Below, piece after piece: positions 13,425 to 23,268 of a stretch of DNA of 64,000 bases. The first letter of the stretch is position 1. Each line of letters starts with the position of its first letter. This stretch comes from Mycobacterium sp. 4858 (GTDB taxonomy: Bacteria; Actinomycetota; Actinomycetes; Mycobacteriales; Mycobacteriaceae). The notes below the pieces were generated by a model that was not told where the DNA came from, searched no databases, and saw only the letters and a list, made by a program, of their open reading frames with translations. A program made the position numbers and the translations under genes. The stretch is from assembly GCF_900240975.1 (NCBI RefSeq), contig NZ_LT968775.1:124001-188000 (forward strand). The letters run 5' to 3'.

Positions 13425-14207
13425 GTGTCCGTGCGAATAACCGTGCTCGGCTGCTCGGGCAGCGTGGTGGGGCCGGATTCGCCCGCGTCGGGTTATCTGC
13501 TTCGGGCACCGGATACACCGCCGATGGTCATCGACTTCGGCGGCGGCGTGCTGGGCGCGCTCCAGCGCTACGCCGATCCCGCCTCAGTGCACGTGCTCTT
13601 GTCCCATCTGCACGCCGACCACTGCCTCGATCTGCCCGGCCTGTTCGTGTGGCGGCGCTACCACCCGTCGCGGCCGGACGGTAAGGCGCTGTTGTACGGC
13701 CCCGGCGACACCTGGTCGAGGTTGGGTGCGGCGTCGTCGCCGTACGGCGGCGAAATCGATGACTGCTCAGACATTTTCGACGTTCGGCACTGGGTCGACG
13801 GCGAACCGGTCACGCTCGGCTCGCTCACGGTGACGCCGCGGGTAGTGGCCCACCCGACCGAGTCGTACGGCCTGCGGATCACCGATTCGACCGGCGCCTC
13901 GCTGGTCTACAGCGGTGACACCGGAATGTGTGAGCAACTGGTCGAGCTGGCCCGGGACGCCGACGTCTTCCTGTGCGAAGCCTCCTGGACGCATTCGCCG
14001 GACCGTCCGCCCGCGCTCCATCTGTCGGGCACCGAGGCCGGCCGGGCGGCGGCGCAGGCCGGCGTTCGCGAACTGTTGCTGACGCACATCCCGCCGTGGA
14101 CCTCGCGGGAGGACGTGATCAGCGAGGCCAAGGCCGAGTTCGACGGCCCCGTGCATGCGGTGGTGTGCGGCGAGACGTTCGACATCCGCCGCTCCGAAAG
14201 GGTCTGA
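13425..14207 (+). CDS. Metallo-beta-lactamase-fold phosphodiesterase (Rv1339-like, class II cAMP PDE type)
   Basis: Binuclear metal hydrolase related to class II cyclic-nucleotide phosphodiesterases; the M. tuberculosis counterpart Rv1339 is described as a cAMP phosphodiesterase. The zinc motif is LLSHLHADHCLDL (HxHxDH), with further ligands in RVVAHPTESYGL, YSGDTGMCEQL and LLTHIPPW. I chose the GTG at 13425 (MSVRITVLGCSGSVVGPDSP) because conservation begins there. The frame is open to 13341 inside murI, and an ATG at 13380 gives a form resembling the annotated M. tuberculosis start. rphA follows 24 bases later. Confidence 0.88.
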   Translation: MSVRITVLGCSGSVVGPDSPASGYLLRAPDTPPMVIDFGGGVLGALQRYADPASVHVLLSHLHADHCLDLPGLFVWRRYHPSRPDGKALLYGPGDTWSRLGAASSPYGGEIDDCSDIFDVRHWVDGEPVTLGSLTVTPRVVAHPTESYGLRITDSTGASLVYSGDTGMCEQLVELARDADVFLCEASWTHSPDRPPALHLSGTEAGRAAAQAGVRELLLTHIPPWTSREDVISEAKAEFDGPVHAVVCGETFDIRRSERV

Positions 14208-14231
14208 GCACCCCGCGTTAGGGTTGGCGTC

Positions 14232-15011
14232 GTGACGAGACGAGAAGACGGTCGCCTTGACGACGAGCTTCGCCCCGTGGTCATCACCCGGGGATTCACC
14301 GAGCACCCAGCGGGGTCGGTGCTCATCGAGTTCGGGCACACCAAGGTCATGTGCACCGCCAGCGTCACCGACGGGGTGCCGCGCTGGCGCAAAGGATCGG
14401 GTCTCGGCTGGCTGACCGCCGAGTACGCGATGCTGCCGTCGGCCACCCACACGCGCTCCGACCGCGAATCCGTGAAGGGACGCTTGTCCGGCCGCACCCA
14501 GGAGATCAGCAGGCTGATCGGCCGGTCGCTGCGGGCCTGCATCGACCTGGCGGCGTTGGGGGAGAACACCATCGCCGTCGACTGCGACGTGCTGCAGGCC
14601 GACGGCGGCACCCGGACCGCCGCCATCACGGGTGCCTTCGTGGCGCTGGCCGACGCCGTGACGTACCTGGCCGCGGCGGGCAAGTTGTCCGATCCCCGGC
14701 CGTTGTCCTGCGCCATCGCGGCCGTCAGCGTCGGGGTGGTCGACGGCAGGATCCGGGTGGACCTGCCGTACGAGGAGGACGCGCGGGCCGAGGTCGACAT
14801 GAACGTCGTCGCCACCGACACCGGGACGCTCGTGGAGGTGCAGGGGACCGGCGAGGGCGCGACCTTCCCGCGCTCGACGCTGGACAAACTGCTCGACGTG
14901 GCGCTCGCCGCCTGCGACAAGTTGTTCGCCGCCCAGCGCGAGGCGCTGGCACTGCCTTATCCGGGTGAGTTGCCCGAGAGTGGCCCGGCGCCCAAGTCTT
15001 TCGGCAGCTGA
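14232..15011 (+). CDS. rphA: Ribonuclease PH
   Basis: Phosphorolytic 3'-5' exoribonuclease that trims tRNA 3' ends. It is 259 residues, with [64 protein letters not shown] and [21 protein letters not shown], all characteristic of the RNase PH fold and its phosphate site. GTG start. It ends the rightward housekeeping run; the next gene is convergent, 40 bases away. Confidence 0.95.
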   Translation: MTRREDGRLDDELRPVVITRGFTEHPAGSVLIEFGHTKVMCTASVTDGVPRWRKGSGLGWLTAEYAMLPSATHTRSDRESVKGRLSGRTQEISRLIGRSLRACIDLAALGENTIAVDCDVLQADGGTRTAAITGAFVALADAVTYLAAAGKLSDPRPLSCAIAAVSVGVVDGRIRVDLPYEEDARAEVDMNVVATDTGTLVEVQGTGEGATFPRSTLDKLLDVALAACDKLFAAQREALALPYPGELPESGPAPKSFGS

Positions 15012-15051
15012 CACCCCGCGTTGGCGACGGAGCGCCGAAGCGTCCGGTGGC

Positions 15052-16152
15052 TCAGCTCGCGCCCGCCGCGATCACCTGGTCCACCTCGAGGGCCCGGTCG
15101 GCCATCTCGGCGTGTGCCTTATCCAGAGCCTCGGCCTGGTCTTCGTCGGCCTTCATCAGCGCCTCGATGTCGACGCCCGCCATGTCGTGGACACCCATGT
15201 CCCGGAAGGCCTTCTGCACCTTCTCGCCCCACAGCCCGATGTCCTTGACGATCGGCACGATGCGGCTGAACAGGTGTGACCGGAACTGGATCATCAGCGG
15301 GGACGTGTCGACCCACTCGGCGCACGCTTGGACGTCCAGGCCGAGGGTCTCGAAGACCTCCTCGCCGCGGAACCGGTCGCGCATCAGGTAGCAGGCGTCC
15401 ACGACGAACTCTTCGCGCTCGTCCCACTCGGCCTCGGTCAGTGCGGAGTAGTAGTCCTTCAGTGAGATGCGGCCGAACGCGACGTGCCGGGCCTCGTCCT
15501 GCATGACGTAGGCGAGCACCCCCTTGGCCAGCGAGTCGGGCGCCGCCATGTCACGCAGCACCCCGAAGGCGGCGAGGGCAAGCCCCTCGATGAGCACCTG
15601 CATGCCGAGGTAGGGCATGTCCCAGCGGGAGTCGTGCAAGGTGTCGTCCAGCAGTGCGGTCAGGTGCTTGTTGATCGGGTAGACCACCCCGACCTTCTCC
15701 TGCAGGAACCGCGAGAACGCCTCGACGTGTCGGGCCTCATCCATGGTCTGGGTGGCCGCGTAGAACTTCGCGTCCAAGTCCGGGACGACCTCGACGATCT
15801 TGGCCGCGCACACCATCGCGCCCTGCTCGCCGTGCAGGAACTGCGAGAACTGCCAGGCCTGGAAGTGCTGGCGCATCTCGGCGCGACGTGCGTCGTCTGC
15901 GGCGTCCCACATCGGGCTGCCGAACAGCGGATGAAATTCGTCGGGCAGCCCAACCGGGTTCATCGGGTCGACGTCTTGCGCCCAGTCGATGCGCGACTGG
16001 GCATCCCACTGCTTGTCCTTTCCCTTTTGGTAGAGGGAAAGAAGTCGGGCGCGCCCTTCGTCGTACTCCCAGGTGAAGCGCGCGTTGCCGGTGCTGGGCA
16101 CCTCCCACGAGTACGGGGAGGGCACGTCGGTGTACTTGTCCCTCGTGGTCAT
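15052..16152 (-). CDS. Ferritin-like diiron protein
   Basis: A 366-residue protein with a complete four-helix diiron ligand set: Glu109 (HGEQGAM), Glu139 and His142 (DEARHVEAF), Glu189 (LIEGLA), Glu220 and His223 (DEARHVAFG), by my count. This is the R2/ferritin-like arrangement seen in diiron oxygenases and oxidases. The substrate is unknown. It is not part of the matching M. tuberculosis interval, so it is an insertion between rphA and rdgB. The ATG follows a GAGAGGGA site, and a perfect palindrome lies 22-38 bases upstream of the start, suggesting repression by a TetR-like protein not encoded next to it. Confidence 0.82.
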   Translation of the reverse strand: MTTRDKYTDVPSPYSWEVPSTGNARFTWEYDEGRARLLSLYQKGKDKQWDAQSRIDWAQDVDPMNPVGLPDEFHPLFGSPMWDAADDARRAEMRQHFQAWQFSQFLHGEQGAMVCAAKIVEVVPDLDAKFYAATQTMDEARHVEAFSRFLQEKVGVVYPINKHLTALLDDTLHDSRWDMPYLGMQVLIEGLALAAFGVLRDMAAPDSLAKGVLAYVMQDEARHVAFGRISLKDYYSALTEAEWDEREEFVVDACYLMRDRFRGEEVFETLGLDVQACAEWVDTSPLMIQFRSHLFSRIVPIVKDIGLWGEKVQKAFRDMGVHDMAGVDIEALMKADEDQAEALDKAHAEMADRALEVDQVIAAGAS

Positions 16153-16173
16153 GAGCTGTCCCTCTCTGCCTGG

Positions 16174-16190
16174 TATGACCAGTGGTCATA
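16174..16190. promoter_or_regulatory. Palindromic operator TATGACC-AGT-GGTCATA
   Basis: Perfect inverted repeat with 7-base arms and a 3-base centre, in the promoter region of the diiron gene, 22 bases before its ATG. Its size and symmetry fit a TetR- or MarR-family dimer site. The cognate regulator is not adjacent. Confidence 0.6.
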
Positions 16191-16359
16191 TGACGTGTAT
16201 CACAGTGCGCCGCGCTCGGCGGGGCTGTCAAGCCTTTCGACGTCGGAGGTCCTGGTCGGACCTAGGCCGGGCTGAAGGCGGCGCCGCCGATTCCGGCTAA
16301 TTTGTTGTCGTACGCGTGGGTGGCTCTTGGGGAGGCGACGGCATGGATCGGACCAACCG

Positions 16360-16959
16360 GTGACCGAGTTGCTGGTCGCCAGCCGCAATACCAAGAAGCT
16401 GGCCGAATTGCGCCGGGTGCTCGACGCGGCCGGCTTGACGGCGCTGAGGCTGGTGTCTCTTCGCGACGTCCCCTCCTTCGACGAAGCGCCCGAAGACGGC
16501 GCAACCTTCGAAGACAACGCGTTGGCCAAGGCGAGGGACGCCTTCGCCGCGACGGGCCTGGCTTCGGTGGCCGACGACTCCGGTCTGGAGGTGGCCGCGT
16601 TGAACGGCATGCCCGGGGTGCTGTCGGCGCGCTGGTCGGGCCGGCACGGCGACGACGCGGCGAACACCGCGCTGCTGCTGGCGCAGTTGCGTGACGTGCC
16701 CGACGAGCGGCGCGGTGCCGCCTTCGTGTCCGCCTGCGCCCTGGCCGGCCCGGCCGGCGAGGTCGTCGTACGCGGCGAGTGGACCGGCAGCATCGCACGA
16801 GAACCGCGGGGGGATGGCGGTTTCGGCTATGACCCGGTCTTCGTGCCGGACGGCTCCGACCGCACCGCGGCGGAGCTCAGCCCCGAGGAGAAGGACGCCG
16901 TCTCCCATCGCGGTCGCGCTCTCGCGCTGCTGGTACCGGCGCTGCGCGAGCTGGCATAG
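16360..16959 (+). CDS. rdgB: RdgB/HAM1 non-canonical purine NTP pyrophosphatase (Rv1341-like)
   Basis: Hydrolyses ITP, dITP and XTP to monophosphates and so keeps deaminated purines out of nucleic acid. It is 199 residues from the GTG, with LLVASRNTKKLAELR, FEDNALAKARDAF, ADDSGLEV, RGDGGFGYDPVFVP and EKDAVSHRGRAL, the full family signature. The upstream GTG at 16360 fits the family start; the frame is open a little further to a TTG at 16327. It is convergent with the DUF3817 gene 35 bases away. Confidence 0.93.
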   Translation: MTELLVASRNTKKLAELRRVLDAAGLTALRLVSLRDVPSFDEAPEDGATFEDNALAKARDAFAATGLASVADDSGLEVAALNGMPGVLSARWSGRHGDDAANTALLLAQLRDVPDERRGAAFVSACALAGPAGEVVVRGEWTGSIAREPRGDGGFGYDPVFVPDGSDRTAAELSPEEKDAVSHRGRALALLVPALRELA

Positions 16960-16994
16960 GGCGTTCGCAGCGTCGGGCCGGCAGCGTACGAGCC

Positions 16995-17345
16995 CTACAG
17001 CCCGAAGCGCGCCTTGACGTCCCTGGTCTGGAAGTGCTCGACGATGATCCCCAGCAGCGGGATGGTCCCGGCGAGCAGCACACCGATCGTCTTGGCAATC
17101 GGCCAGCGCACCTTGACCGCCAGATTGAACGCGGTCAGCACATAGATGAAGTACACCCAGCCGTGGACCACCTCGATCCAGCGGATCTCGTGGTGCAAGA
17201 CGAGGTGCGAGACGATCTCGTAGCACAGCGCGATCAGCCACAGACCCGTCGCCCACGCCATGACCCGGTAGCCGAGCAACGCGGTGCGGATCTTCTCGAC
17301 GGGGAATGCCGACGCCGACGCCTCGGGCGTCTCCGGTGTGGTCAT
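16995..17345 (-). CDS. DUF3817 integral membrane protein (Rv1342c-like)
   Basis: Small membrane protein of 116 residues with three hydrophobic stretches (YRVMAWATGLWLIALCYEIV, WVYFIYVLTAFNLAV, GVLLAGTIPLLGIIVEHF) and the conserved C-terminus QTRDVKARFGL. The conserved histidine in VVHGWVYF is typical of DUF3817. Function unknown. Its ATG overlaps the stop of the upstream lprD gene by four bases, so the two are co-translated. Confidence 0.85.
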   Translation of the reverse strand: MTTPETPEASASAFPVEKIRTALLGYRVMAWATGLWLIALCYEIVSHLVLHHEIRWIEVVHGWVYFIYVLTAFNLAVKVRWPIAKTIGVLLAGTIPLLGIIVEHFQTRDVKARFGL

Positions 17346-17722
17346 GCGGTGGTCCTGTTCTGTTTCTCGGTGTCCTGTTTGGCAAGCTCGGCCAGGTAGG
17401 CGTTGTACTCCGACAGCGCGGGATCGTCGGACGGTGGTTGCATCGGCCCGGGGCGCTCGGGCAGCAGGCCGGCGGGTATCTCGGTGAGCCCGGTGTCGCG
17501 GCGGGGTTCCGGCGGCATCTCTTCGTAGCGCACGTATTTGCGATACGCATATATGCAGAACCAGGCGAACAGCGGCCACTGCAGCGCGTAGCCGAGGTTC
17601 TGGAACGTGCCCGATACCGACTGGAACCGGGTCCACTGCCACCAGCCCAGCGCGAGGCAGCCGCAGGCCGCGACGATCACCAAGGCGATCAGCGCGGGCC
17701 TGCGACGACGGGTAGTGGACAC
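17342..17722 (-). CDS. lprD: LprD-like small membrane or lipoprotein (Rv1343c-like)
   Basis: A 126-residue protein starting at a GTG as MSTTRRRRPALIALVIVAACGC. The hydrophobic stretch ends in VAAC, a possible lipobox with Cys20, followed by a second hydrophobic segment (YALQWPLFAWFCIYAYRKYV), so a plain two-helix membrane protein is also possible. The C-terminal half is cytosolic and proline rich, with LPERPGPMQPPSDDPALSEYNAYLAELAKQD. The frame is open further upstream, but family alignment favours this start. It is followed with a 4-base overlap by the DUF3817 gene. Confidence 0.78.
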   Translation of the reverse strand: MSTTRRRRPALIALVIVAACGCLALGWWQWTRFQSVSGTFQNLGYALQWPLFAWFCIYAYRKYVRYEEMPPEPRRDTGLTEIPAGLLPERPGPMQPPSDDPALSEYNAYLAELAKQDTEKQNRTTA

Positions 17723-17819
17723 CCCTTGACGGTACCGCTCACGATTTGGGTCCGACGAATTCGTCGAGGCATACCACAACCGCGTCCGTCCGTGCCCTCA
17801 GCGGTACGATCGGCACGCT

Positions 17820-17903
17820 GCGGGCGTGGTGGAATTGGCAGACACCCCGGCTTTAGGTGCCGGTGCTCGAAAGAGCGTGGGGGTTCGAGTCCCTCCGCCC
17901 GCA
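17820..17903 (+). tRNA. tRNA-Leu (anticodon UAG)
   Basis: Acceptor stem GCGGGCG pairs with CGCCCGC, followed by discriminator A; the CCA end is not encoded. The anticodon stem CCGGC/GCCGG encloses TTTAGGT, giving anticodon UAG. A long variable arm and the GGTTCGAGTCC T-arm are present, as expected for a class II tRNA-Leu. A tRNA-Leu follows lprD in M. tuberculosis as well. Confidence 0.95.
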
Positions 17904-17977
17904 CTCCGATATCGCGATCGTCAGGCGTCAAACCGTCCGTGCGGGGTACATGCACTGCACGGACACGAGGAGACGCC

Positions 17978-18286
17978 ATGGCCACCGGAAACCAACCACT
18001 CGAGGAAGCCCTCACCGCGAAGGACGTAGAGCGCGCCGAAGGCAGGGCCGCGGCGGCCCGCGAACGCGCGGCCCAAGCCGGGCTGTCGGCCGCGCGCAGC
18101 TTCGAGGAATCGGCCCTCAGGCACGAAGAAGTCGCACGGGTGCAGGACGAGACGGTCGAACAAGGCGTGTCGCATGTCGACGTGCACCGCGAATCGGCGG
18201 CTCACCATCGCGAATTTGCCGCCGAGGACCGCAAGCTGGCCGAGTTGAAGCGTAAGGAGTCCGAGGCCGACCTCGCCGTGGACTAA
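17978..18286 (+). CDS. Small Ala/Glu/Arg-rich coiled-coil protein, unknown function
   Basis: A 102-residue protein (MATGNQPLEEALTAKDVERAEGRAAAARERAAQAG) with a strong GAGGAG site before the ATG. It is very rich in Ala, Glu, Arg, Lys and His, has no cysteine or long hydrophobic stretch, and should form long helices or a coiled coil. I do not recognise a family. It lies between tRNA-Leu and a convergent thiol oxidoreductase, overlapping that gene's end by four bases. The codon use and ribosome site support a real gene. Confidence 0.7.
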   Translation: MATGNQPLEEALTAKDVERAEGRAAAARERAAQAGLSAARSFEESALRHEEVARVQDETVEQGVSHVDVHRESAAHHREFAAEDRKLAELKRKESEADLAVD

Positions 18287-18711
18287 GCGTCCAGGAAGCG
18301 CGCGCGAACCTCCGGTGGCGGCAACGGACACGTGTCGTGTTTGCCGAAGATGCGATAGCGGACGCCGGCGAACTTGTCGTAGAGCCAGTCGCGCAGGGGA
18401 GTGGGGATGACGCGGGCCGCTCGGAGCAGCTTCCACGGCCCGCCGAGGTAATCGACCACCCGCATGGCGGCGGCGGACCGGACGGCCACGCGTTCAGTGG
18501 GCTGGCCGGGCTCGTCGACGAAAACCATCGAATCCACGTTCCCGATAGCCGGATGCCGATCGAAGACGGCCCGGGCGAAGTCGCTGTCGAGCGCCGCGAA
18601 GCGCAGCGTGCCGTTCGGGTCGAACCGGAGGATCGTCTGCACCGCCGAGTTGCAGACACCACAGACCCCGTCGTAGAGCAATACCGGCGACGCCGACGAC
18701 TCACCGCTCAC
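18283..18711 (-). CDS. DCC family thiol-disulfide oxidoreductase (DUF393)
   Basis: A 142-residue protein with the defining N-terminal motif LLYDGVCGVCNSAVQTILRFD, a CxxC in a thioredoxin-like fold. The rest (FVDEPGQPTERVAVRSAAAMRVVDYLGG, RDWLYDKFAGVRYRIFGK) matches the DUF393 pattern. These proteins are thought to act on thiols; substrates are not known. It is divergent from irtA across the iron box region, so some shared control is possible. Confidence 0.88.
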   Translation of the reverse strand: MSGESSASPVLLYDGVCGVCNSAVQTILRFDPNGTLRFAALDSDFARAVFDRHPAIGNVDSMVFVDEPGQPTERVAVRSAAAMRVVDYLGGPWKLLRAARVIPTPLRDWLYDKFAGVRYRIFGKHDTCPLPPPEVRARFLDA

Positions 18712-18754
18712 ACCACCAGGCTACTAGCCGCCCGCCGCCGACCCTGGTTTGACC

Positions 18755-18773
18755 TTTGGTAAGGCAACCCTTA
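18755..18773. promoter_or_regulatory. IdeR-type iron box upstream of irtA
   Basis: TTTGGTAAGGCAACCCTTA matches 14 of 19 positions of the mycobacterial IdeR consensus TTAGGTTAGGCTAACCTAA, including the GGT-AGGC-A-CCT core. It lies 92 bases before the irtA ATG and about 44 bases before the divergent DCC gene. IdeR repression of irtAB in iron-replete cells is established in M. tuberculosis. Confidence 0.82.
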
Positions 18774-18864
18774 GTTTTGCGGTAACTTATCCAGCGGAGG
18801 GTCCGCCGGGCCGTTCTCTCGGTGAAGTCGTCGCGGCCCTGCGTGCCGCGGGGAAGGACCGCTG

Positions 18865-21447
18865 ATGGCACGCGGGTTCCAGGGTGTGATGTTGCGGAGC
18901 TTCGGTGCTCGCGACCACACCGCAACGGTGCTCGAAACCGTCCCGATCGCACCACATTTCGTGCGGGTCCGGATGATGTCACCGACATTGTTCGAAGACG
19001 TGGATGCCGAACCCGCCGCGTGGCTGCGGTTCTGGTTCCCAGACCCGGACGGATCCAGCACCGAGTTCCAGCGCGCCTACACGATCTCGGAGGCGGACGT
19101 CCCCAGCGGCCGCTTCGCCGTCGACATCGTGCTGCACGAGCCCGCCGGCCCGGCGTCCAAGTGGGCGCGCACCGTCCAACCCGGCGCCACGATCGCCGTC
19201 ATGGCGCTGATGGGCTCGTCGCGTTTCGATGTGCCCGACGAGCAGCCGTCCGGCTATCTGCTGATCGGCGATTCGGCGTCGATCCCGGGCATGAACGGGA
19301 TCATCGGAGTCGTCCCCGACGACGTGCCGATCGAGATGTATCTCGAGCAGCACGACGAGAATGACGTCCTGATCCCGGTCGCGCGGCACCCGCGGCTGCG
19401 CGTGCACTGGGTGCCCCGGCGTGACGAGACATCGCTTGCGGCGGCGATCGAGAACCGGGACTGGTCCAACTGGTACGCCTGGGCCACGCCCGAGGCGACC
19501 GTCCTCAAGCACGTCCGGACGCGGCTGCGCGATGAATTCGGCTTTCCCAAGTCCGAGGTACACGCCCAGGCGTACTGGAGCGCCGGGCGTGCGATGGGCA
19601 CCCACCGCGGCGACGAGACGGGGCCCGCGGATGACCCTGTGCGCGAGCGGGTTTCGGCGCCAGAGCCAGTCGACCGTGCACCCGTCCCGGCGGCGCGCGG
19701 CAGGTGGCGTGCCCAGGGCGCCGGCCGATTGCTGGGGCCGCTGCGCTGGGCGTTGATCCTCTCCGGTGTGTTGCAGGCCGTCATCACGGTGGTGCAGCTG
19801 GCGCCGTTCGTGTTGCTGGTCGAGCTGGCCCGGCTGCTGGTGGCGGGGGCGCCCGCGGCACGCCTCTGGGACGTCGGGATCGCGGCCGTCGCCCTGCTGG
19901 GAACGGGCACCGTGCTCGGTGCGGGGCTCACGCTGTGGCTGCACGTCGTCGACGCGCGGTTCGCCGCGCACCTGCGTTCGCGGTTGCTGCGCAAGCTCTC
20001 TCGCCTGCCGCTGGGTTGGTTCACCGCGCGCGGATCGGGCTCGATCAAGCAGCTGCTGCAGGACGACACGCTGTCGCTGCACTATCTGGTCACGCACGCC
20101 ATCCCCGATGCCGTCGCGGCGATCATCGCGCCCGTGGCGGTGCTGATCTACCTGTTCGTCGTCGACTGGCGCGTCGCGCTCGTGCTGTTCCTGCCCGTCG
20201 TCGTGTACCTGGCGTTGACCTCGTCGCTCACGATCCAGTCGGGCCCGCGCATCGCGCAATCACAGCGCTGGGCCGAGAAGATGAGCGGGGAGGCCGGCGC
20301 CTACCTGGAGGGCCAGCCGGTGATCCGCGTCTTCGGTGGCGCGGCCGCATCCGGCTTCCGGCGCCTCCTGGACTCCTACGTCGAATTCCTGGTCTCGTGG
20401 CAACGCCCACTGGCCGGCAAGAAGACGCTCATGGACCTGGTCACCCGCCCCTCGACCTTCCTGTGGCTCATCGCCCTCACGGGCACGCTGCTCACCATCA
20501 CGGGGCGGATGAACCCGATGAACCTTCTGCCATTCCTGTTGCTGGGCACCACGTTCGGCGCGCGGCTGCTCGGCATCGCCTACGGGATGGGTGGCATCAG
20601 CGCGGGCATGCTGGCTGCCCGGCGCCTGCAGAACACGCTCGACGAGCCCGAGCTGGCGCTGCGTCAGCCGGACGGGTCCGCAGATCCGTCGGCGACGGTG
20701 GTGTTCGACGACGTCAGCTTCGGCTATCGACCGGGTGTCCCGGTGATACGGGGGGTCTCGCTGACGCTGCGCCCGGGCACGGTCACCGCACTCGTCGGGC
20801 CGTCCGGGTCCGGCAAGTCGACGCTGGCCGCCCTGCTCGCCCGCTTCCACGACGTCGAGAGCGGCGCCATACTCATTGGCGGACAGGACATCCGGTCGAT
20901 GACCGCTGATGAGCTCTACACGAAGTTGGGGTTCGTCCTGCAGGAAACCCAGCTGGTGCACGGCACCGTCGCGGACAACATCGCCCTGGCCGTCCCGGAC
21001 GCCACCGCGGCGCAAATCGAGGAGGCCGCGCGCCAGGCGCAGATCCACGACCGGATCATGCGATTGCCGGACGGCTACGACACCGTGCTCGGAGCGGGCA
21101 CCGGACTGTCGGGCGGTGAACGGCAGCGGCTCACCATCGCCCGCGCGATCCTGGCGGACACCCCGGTGCTGATCCTCGACGAGGCCACCGCGTTCGCCGA
21201 TCCGGAGTCGGAATACCTTGTCCAGCAAGCCCTCAACCGGCTAGCCCAGGACCGCACCGTGTTGGTGATCGCCCATCGATTGCACACCATCACCGGCGCC
21301 GACCAGATCGTCGTGCTCGACCACGGGCGGATCGCCGAACGAGGCACGCACGACGAGCTGCTGGCCGCCGACGGCCGCTACCGACGGCTGTGGGACGGCG
21401 GCCGGCGGGATCGGGTGGTCGCGACGGCCCGGGAGGGGGCGCGATGA
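18865..21447 (+). CDS. irtA: IrtA: carboxymycobactin importer subunit with siderophore-reductase domain
   Basis: Half of the IrtAB inner-membrane importer for Fe-carboxymycobactin, 860 residues. Residues about 1-265 form a FAD-binding siderophore-interaction domain ([41 protein letters not shown] end) that reduces the bound iron. A linker leads to the ABC transmembrane domain (about 290-590) and nucleotide-binding domain with Walker [11 protein letters not shown] near 644, signature [10 protein letters not shown] near 748 and Walker [10 protein letters not shown]. The ATG has GGGAAGGA upstream. It overlaps irtB by ATGA. Despite its exporter-type fold the family imports. Confidence 0.95.
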   Translation: MARGFQGVMLRSFGARDHTATVLETVPIAPHFVRVRMMSPTLFEDVDAEPAAWLRFWFPDPDGSSTEFQRAYTISEADVPSGRFAVDIVLHEPAGPASKWARTVQPGATIAVMALMGSSRFDVPDEQPSGYLLIGDSASIPGMNGIIGVVPDDVPIEMYLEQHDENDVLIPVARHPRLRVHWVPRRDETSLAAAIENRDWSNWYAWATPEATVLKHVRTRLRDEFGFPKSEVHAQAYWSAGRAMGTHRGDETGPADDPVRERVSAPEPVDRAPVPAARGRWRAQGAGRLLGPLRWALILSGVLQAVITVVQLAPFVLLVELARLLVAGAPAARLWDVGIAAVALLGTGTVLGAGLTLWLHVVDARFAAHLRSRLLRKLSRLPLGWFTARGSGSIKQLLQDDTLSLHYLVTHAIPDAVAAIIAPVAVLIYLFVVDWRVALVLFLPVVVYLALTSSLTIQSGPRIAQSQRWAEKMSGEAGAYLEGQPVIRVFGGAAASGFRRLLDSYVEFLVSWQRPLAGKKTLMDLVTRPSTFLWLIALTGTLLTITGRMNPMNLLPFLLLGTTFGARLLGIAYGMGGISAGMLAARRLQNTLDEPELALRQPDGSADPSATVVFDDVSFGYRPGVPVIRGVSLTLRPGTVTALVGPSGSGKSTLAALLARFHDVESGAILIGGQDIRSMTADELYTKLGFVLQETQLVHGTVADNIALAVPDATAAQIEEAARQAQIHDRIMRLPDGYDTVLGAGTGLSGGERQRLTIARAILADTPVLILDEATAFADPESEYLVQQALNRLAQDRTVLVIAHRLHTITGADQIVVLDHGRIAERGTHDELLAADGRYRRLWDGGRRDRVVATAREGAR

Positions 21448-23180
21448 TCCGCACGTGGTTGGGCCTGGTTCCGGCGGATCGCCGCGCCCGGGTGATCGCC
21501 TACACCGCGCTCGCACTGGCCTCCGTGGCGGTACGCGCAACGGCGACCGTATTGCTGGTGCCACTGGTGGGCGCCCTGTTCGGCGACGCCCCGGAGCGCG
21601 CACTGGTGTGGTTGGGGTGGCTCACCGCCGCCACCGTGATCGGCTGGGTCATCGACACCGCGACAGCGCGCATCGGCTTCGAACTCGGTTTTGCCGTGCT
21701 CGATCACAGCCAGCACGACGTGGCGGACCGGTTGCCCCGGGTGCGGTTGGAGTGGTTCACCGCCGAGCGCACCGCGACCGCGCGGCAGGCGATCGCCGCC
21801 ACCGGGCCGGAACTGGTCGGTCTCGTCGTCAACCTGCTGACGCCGTTGACCTCCGCCATCCTGCTGCCCGCGGCCATCGGGCTGGCTTTGCTCCCGATCT
21901 CCTGGCAGCTCGGGCTGGCCGCGCTGGGCGGTGTACCGCTGCTGCTGGGTGCGCTGTGGGCGTCGGCGCGGCTGGCCAGGCGCGCGGATGCCGCGGCCGA
22001 CGAGGCCAACAGCGTGCTCACCGAACGGATCATCGAATTCGCCCGCACCCAGCAGGCGTTGCGGGCGGCGCGACGGGTCGAGCCGGCGCGCAGTCTGGTC
22101 GGCGACGCGCTGACCGCGCAGCACGGGGCGACCATGCGGTTGCTGTCCATGCAGGTTCCCGGCCAGCTGCTGTTCAGCCTCGCCAGCCAGCTGTCGCTGA
22201 TCCTGCTGGCCGGGGCGACCGCGGTGATGACCGTGGACAGGACCGTCACCGTCCCTGAAGCGATCGCCCTCATCGTGGTGATCGTGCGCTACCTGGAGCC
22301 GTTCACCGCGATCAGCGAGCTGGCACCGGCGTTGGAGAGCACCCGCGCGACGCTCGGCCGCATTCGCGCCGTCCTCACGTCGCCGCTGATGAACGCCGGG
22401 ACCGCCACGTTGCCCAGCGCCGCGGCGCCCCGCATCGAGTTCGACGACGTCAGGTTCAGCTATGACGGCGCGACCGCGCCGGTGCTCGACGGGGTGAGCT
22501 TCACCTTGGAGCCGGGCAGCACGACGGCGATCGTCGGGCCGTCGGGATCGGGCAAGAGCACCATCCTGGGCCTGATCGCCGGCCTGCACGAACCCGGTCG
22601 CGGCCGCGTCTTGATCGACGGCGTCGACGCGGTGTCGCTGGACGCCGACTCGCGGCGGGCGGCGAGCGCTGTCGTGTTTCAGCATCCGTACCTTTTTCAC
22701 GGGTCGATCCGTGACAACGTGTTGGCCGGCGATCCGGGCGCCGGCGAGGAGCAGTTCGCCCGGGCCGTGGCGCTGGCCCGCGTCGACGAACTCATTGCGC
22801 GACTGCCCGAGGGCGCTGCCACGGTGGTCGGCGAGGCCGGCTCGGCGCTGTCCGGCGGTGAACGCCAACGGGTCAGCATCGCGCGGGCGCTGCTCAAGCC
22901 GGCGCCGATATTGTTGGTCGACGAGGCGACCAGCGCGTTGGATACCGAAAACGAGGCCGCGGTGGTCGATGCGCTGACGCTCGACCCGCGGTCGCGCACC
23001 CAGGTGATCGTCGCGCACCGCTTGGCCAGTATCGGCCACGCCGACCGCGTCCTGTTCCTCGACGAGGGCCGGGTGATCGAGGATGGAACGGTGGCCGAAT
23101 TACTCGCGGCGGGTGGGCGTTTCGATGAGTTCTGGCGCCGGCAGCGCGAGGCCGCCGAATGGCGGATTCTCGCCGACTAG
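21444..23180 (+). CDS. irtB: IrtB: carboxymycobactin importer ABC subunit
   Basis: Second half of the heterodimeric IrtAB ABC transporter, 578 residues. The transmembrane domain occupies about 1-310, followed by the nucleotide-binding domain with [12 protein letters not shown], the Q-loop FQHPYLFHG, signature [17 protein letters not shown] and [11 protein letters not shown]. The ATG at 21444 sits in the ATGA overlap with irtA behind a GGGAGGGGG site. It has no reductase domain. Transcription is presumably from the iron-regulated irtA promoter. Confidence 0.95.
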   Translation: MIRTWLGLVPADRRARVIAYTALALASVAVRATATVLLVPLVGALFGDAPERALVWLGWLTAATVIGWVIDTATARIGFELGFAVLDHSQHDVADRLPRVRLEWFTAERTATARQAIAATGPELVGLVVNLLTPLTSAILLPAAIGLALLPISWQLGLAALGGVPLLLGALWASARLARRADAAADEANSVLTERIIEFARTQQALRAARRVEPARSLVGDALTAQHGATMRLLSMQVPGQLLFSLASQLSLILLAGATAVMTVDRTVTVPEAIALIVVIVRYLEPFTAISELAPALESTRATLGRIRAVLTSPLMNAGTATLPSAAAPRIEFDDVRFSYDGATAPVLDGVSFTLEPGSTTAIVGPSGSGKSTILGLIAGLHEPGRGRVLIDGVDAVSLDADSRRAASAVVFQHPYLFHGSIRDNVLAGDPGAGEEQFARAVALARVDELIARLPEGAATVVGEAGSALSGGERQRVSIARALLKPAPILLVDEATSALDTENEAAVVDALTLDPRSRTQVIVAHRLASIGHADRVLFLDEGRVIEDGTVAELLAAGGRFDEFWRRQREAAEWRILAD

Positions 23181-23268
23181 CTCACCGTTGCCGACTGCGG
23201 CTCTTGCGGTATGCCTTACAGTTTGTCAGTCGGACGGGGCTGTCCGGGTACAGGAGGCGTGCTGTTTC

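Noticed and set aside
23231..23246. Inverted repeat CGGAC-N6-GTCCG before the phosphotransferase gene
   Set aside because: It has only 5-base GC arms and is close to what is expected by chance in this base composition. It could be a leader hairpin.
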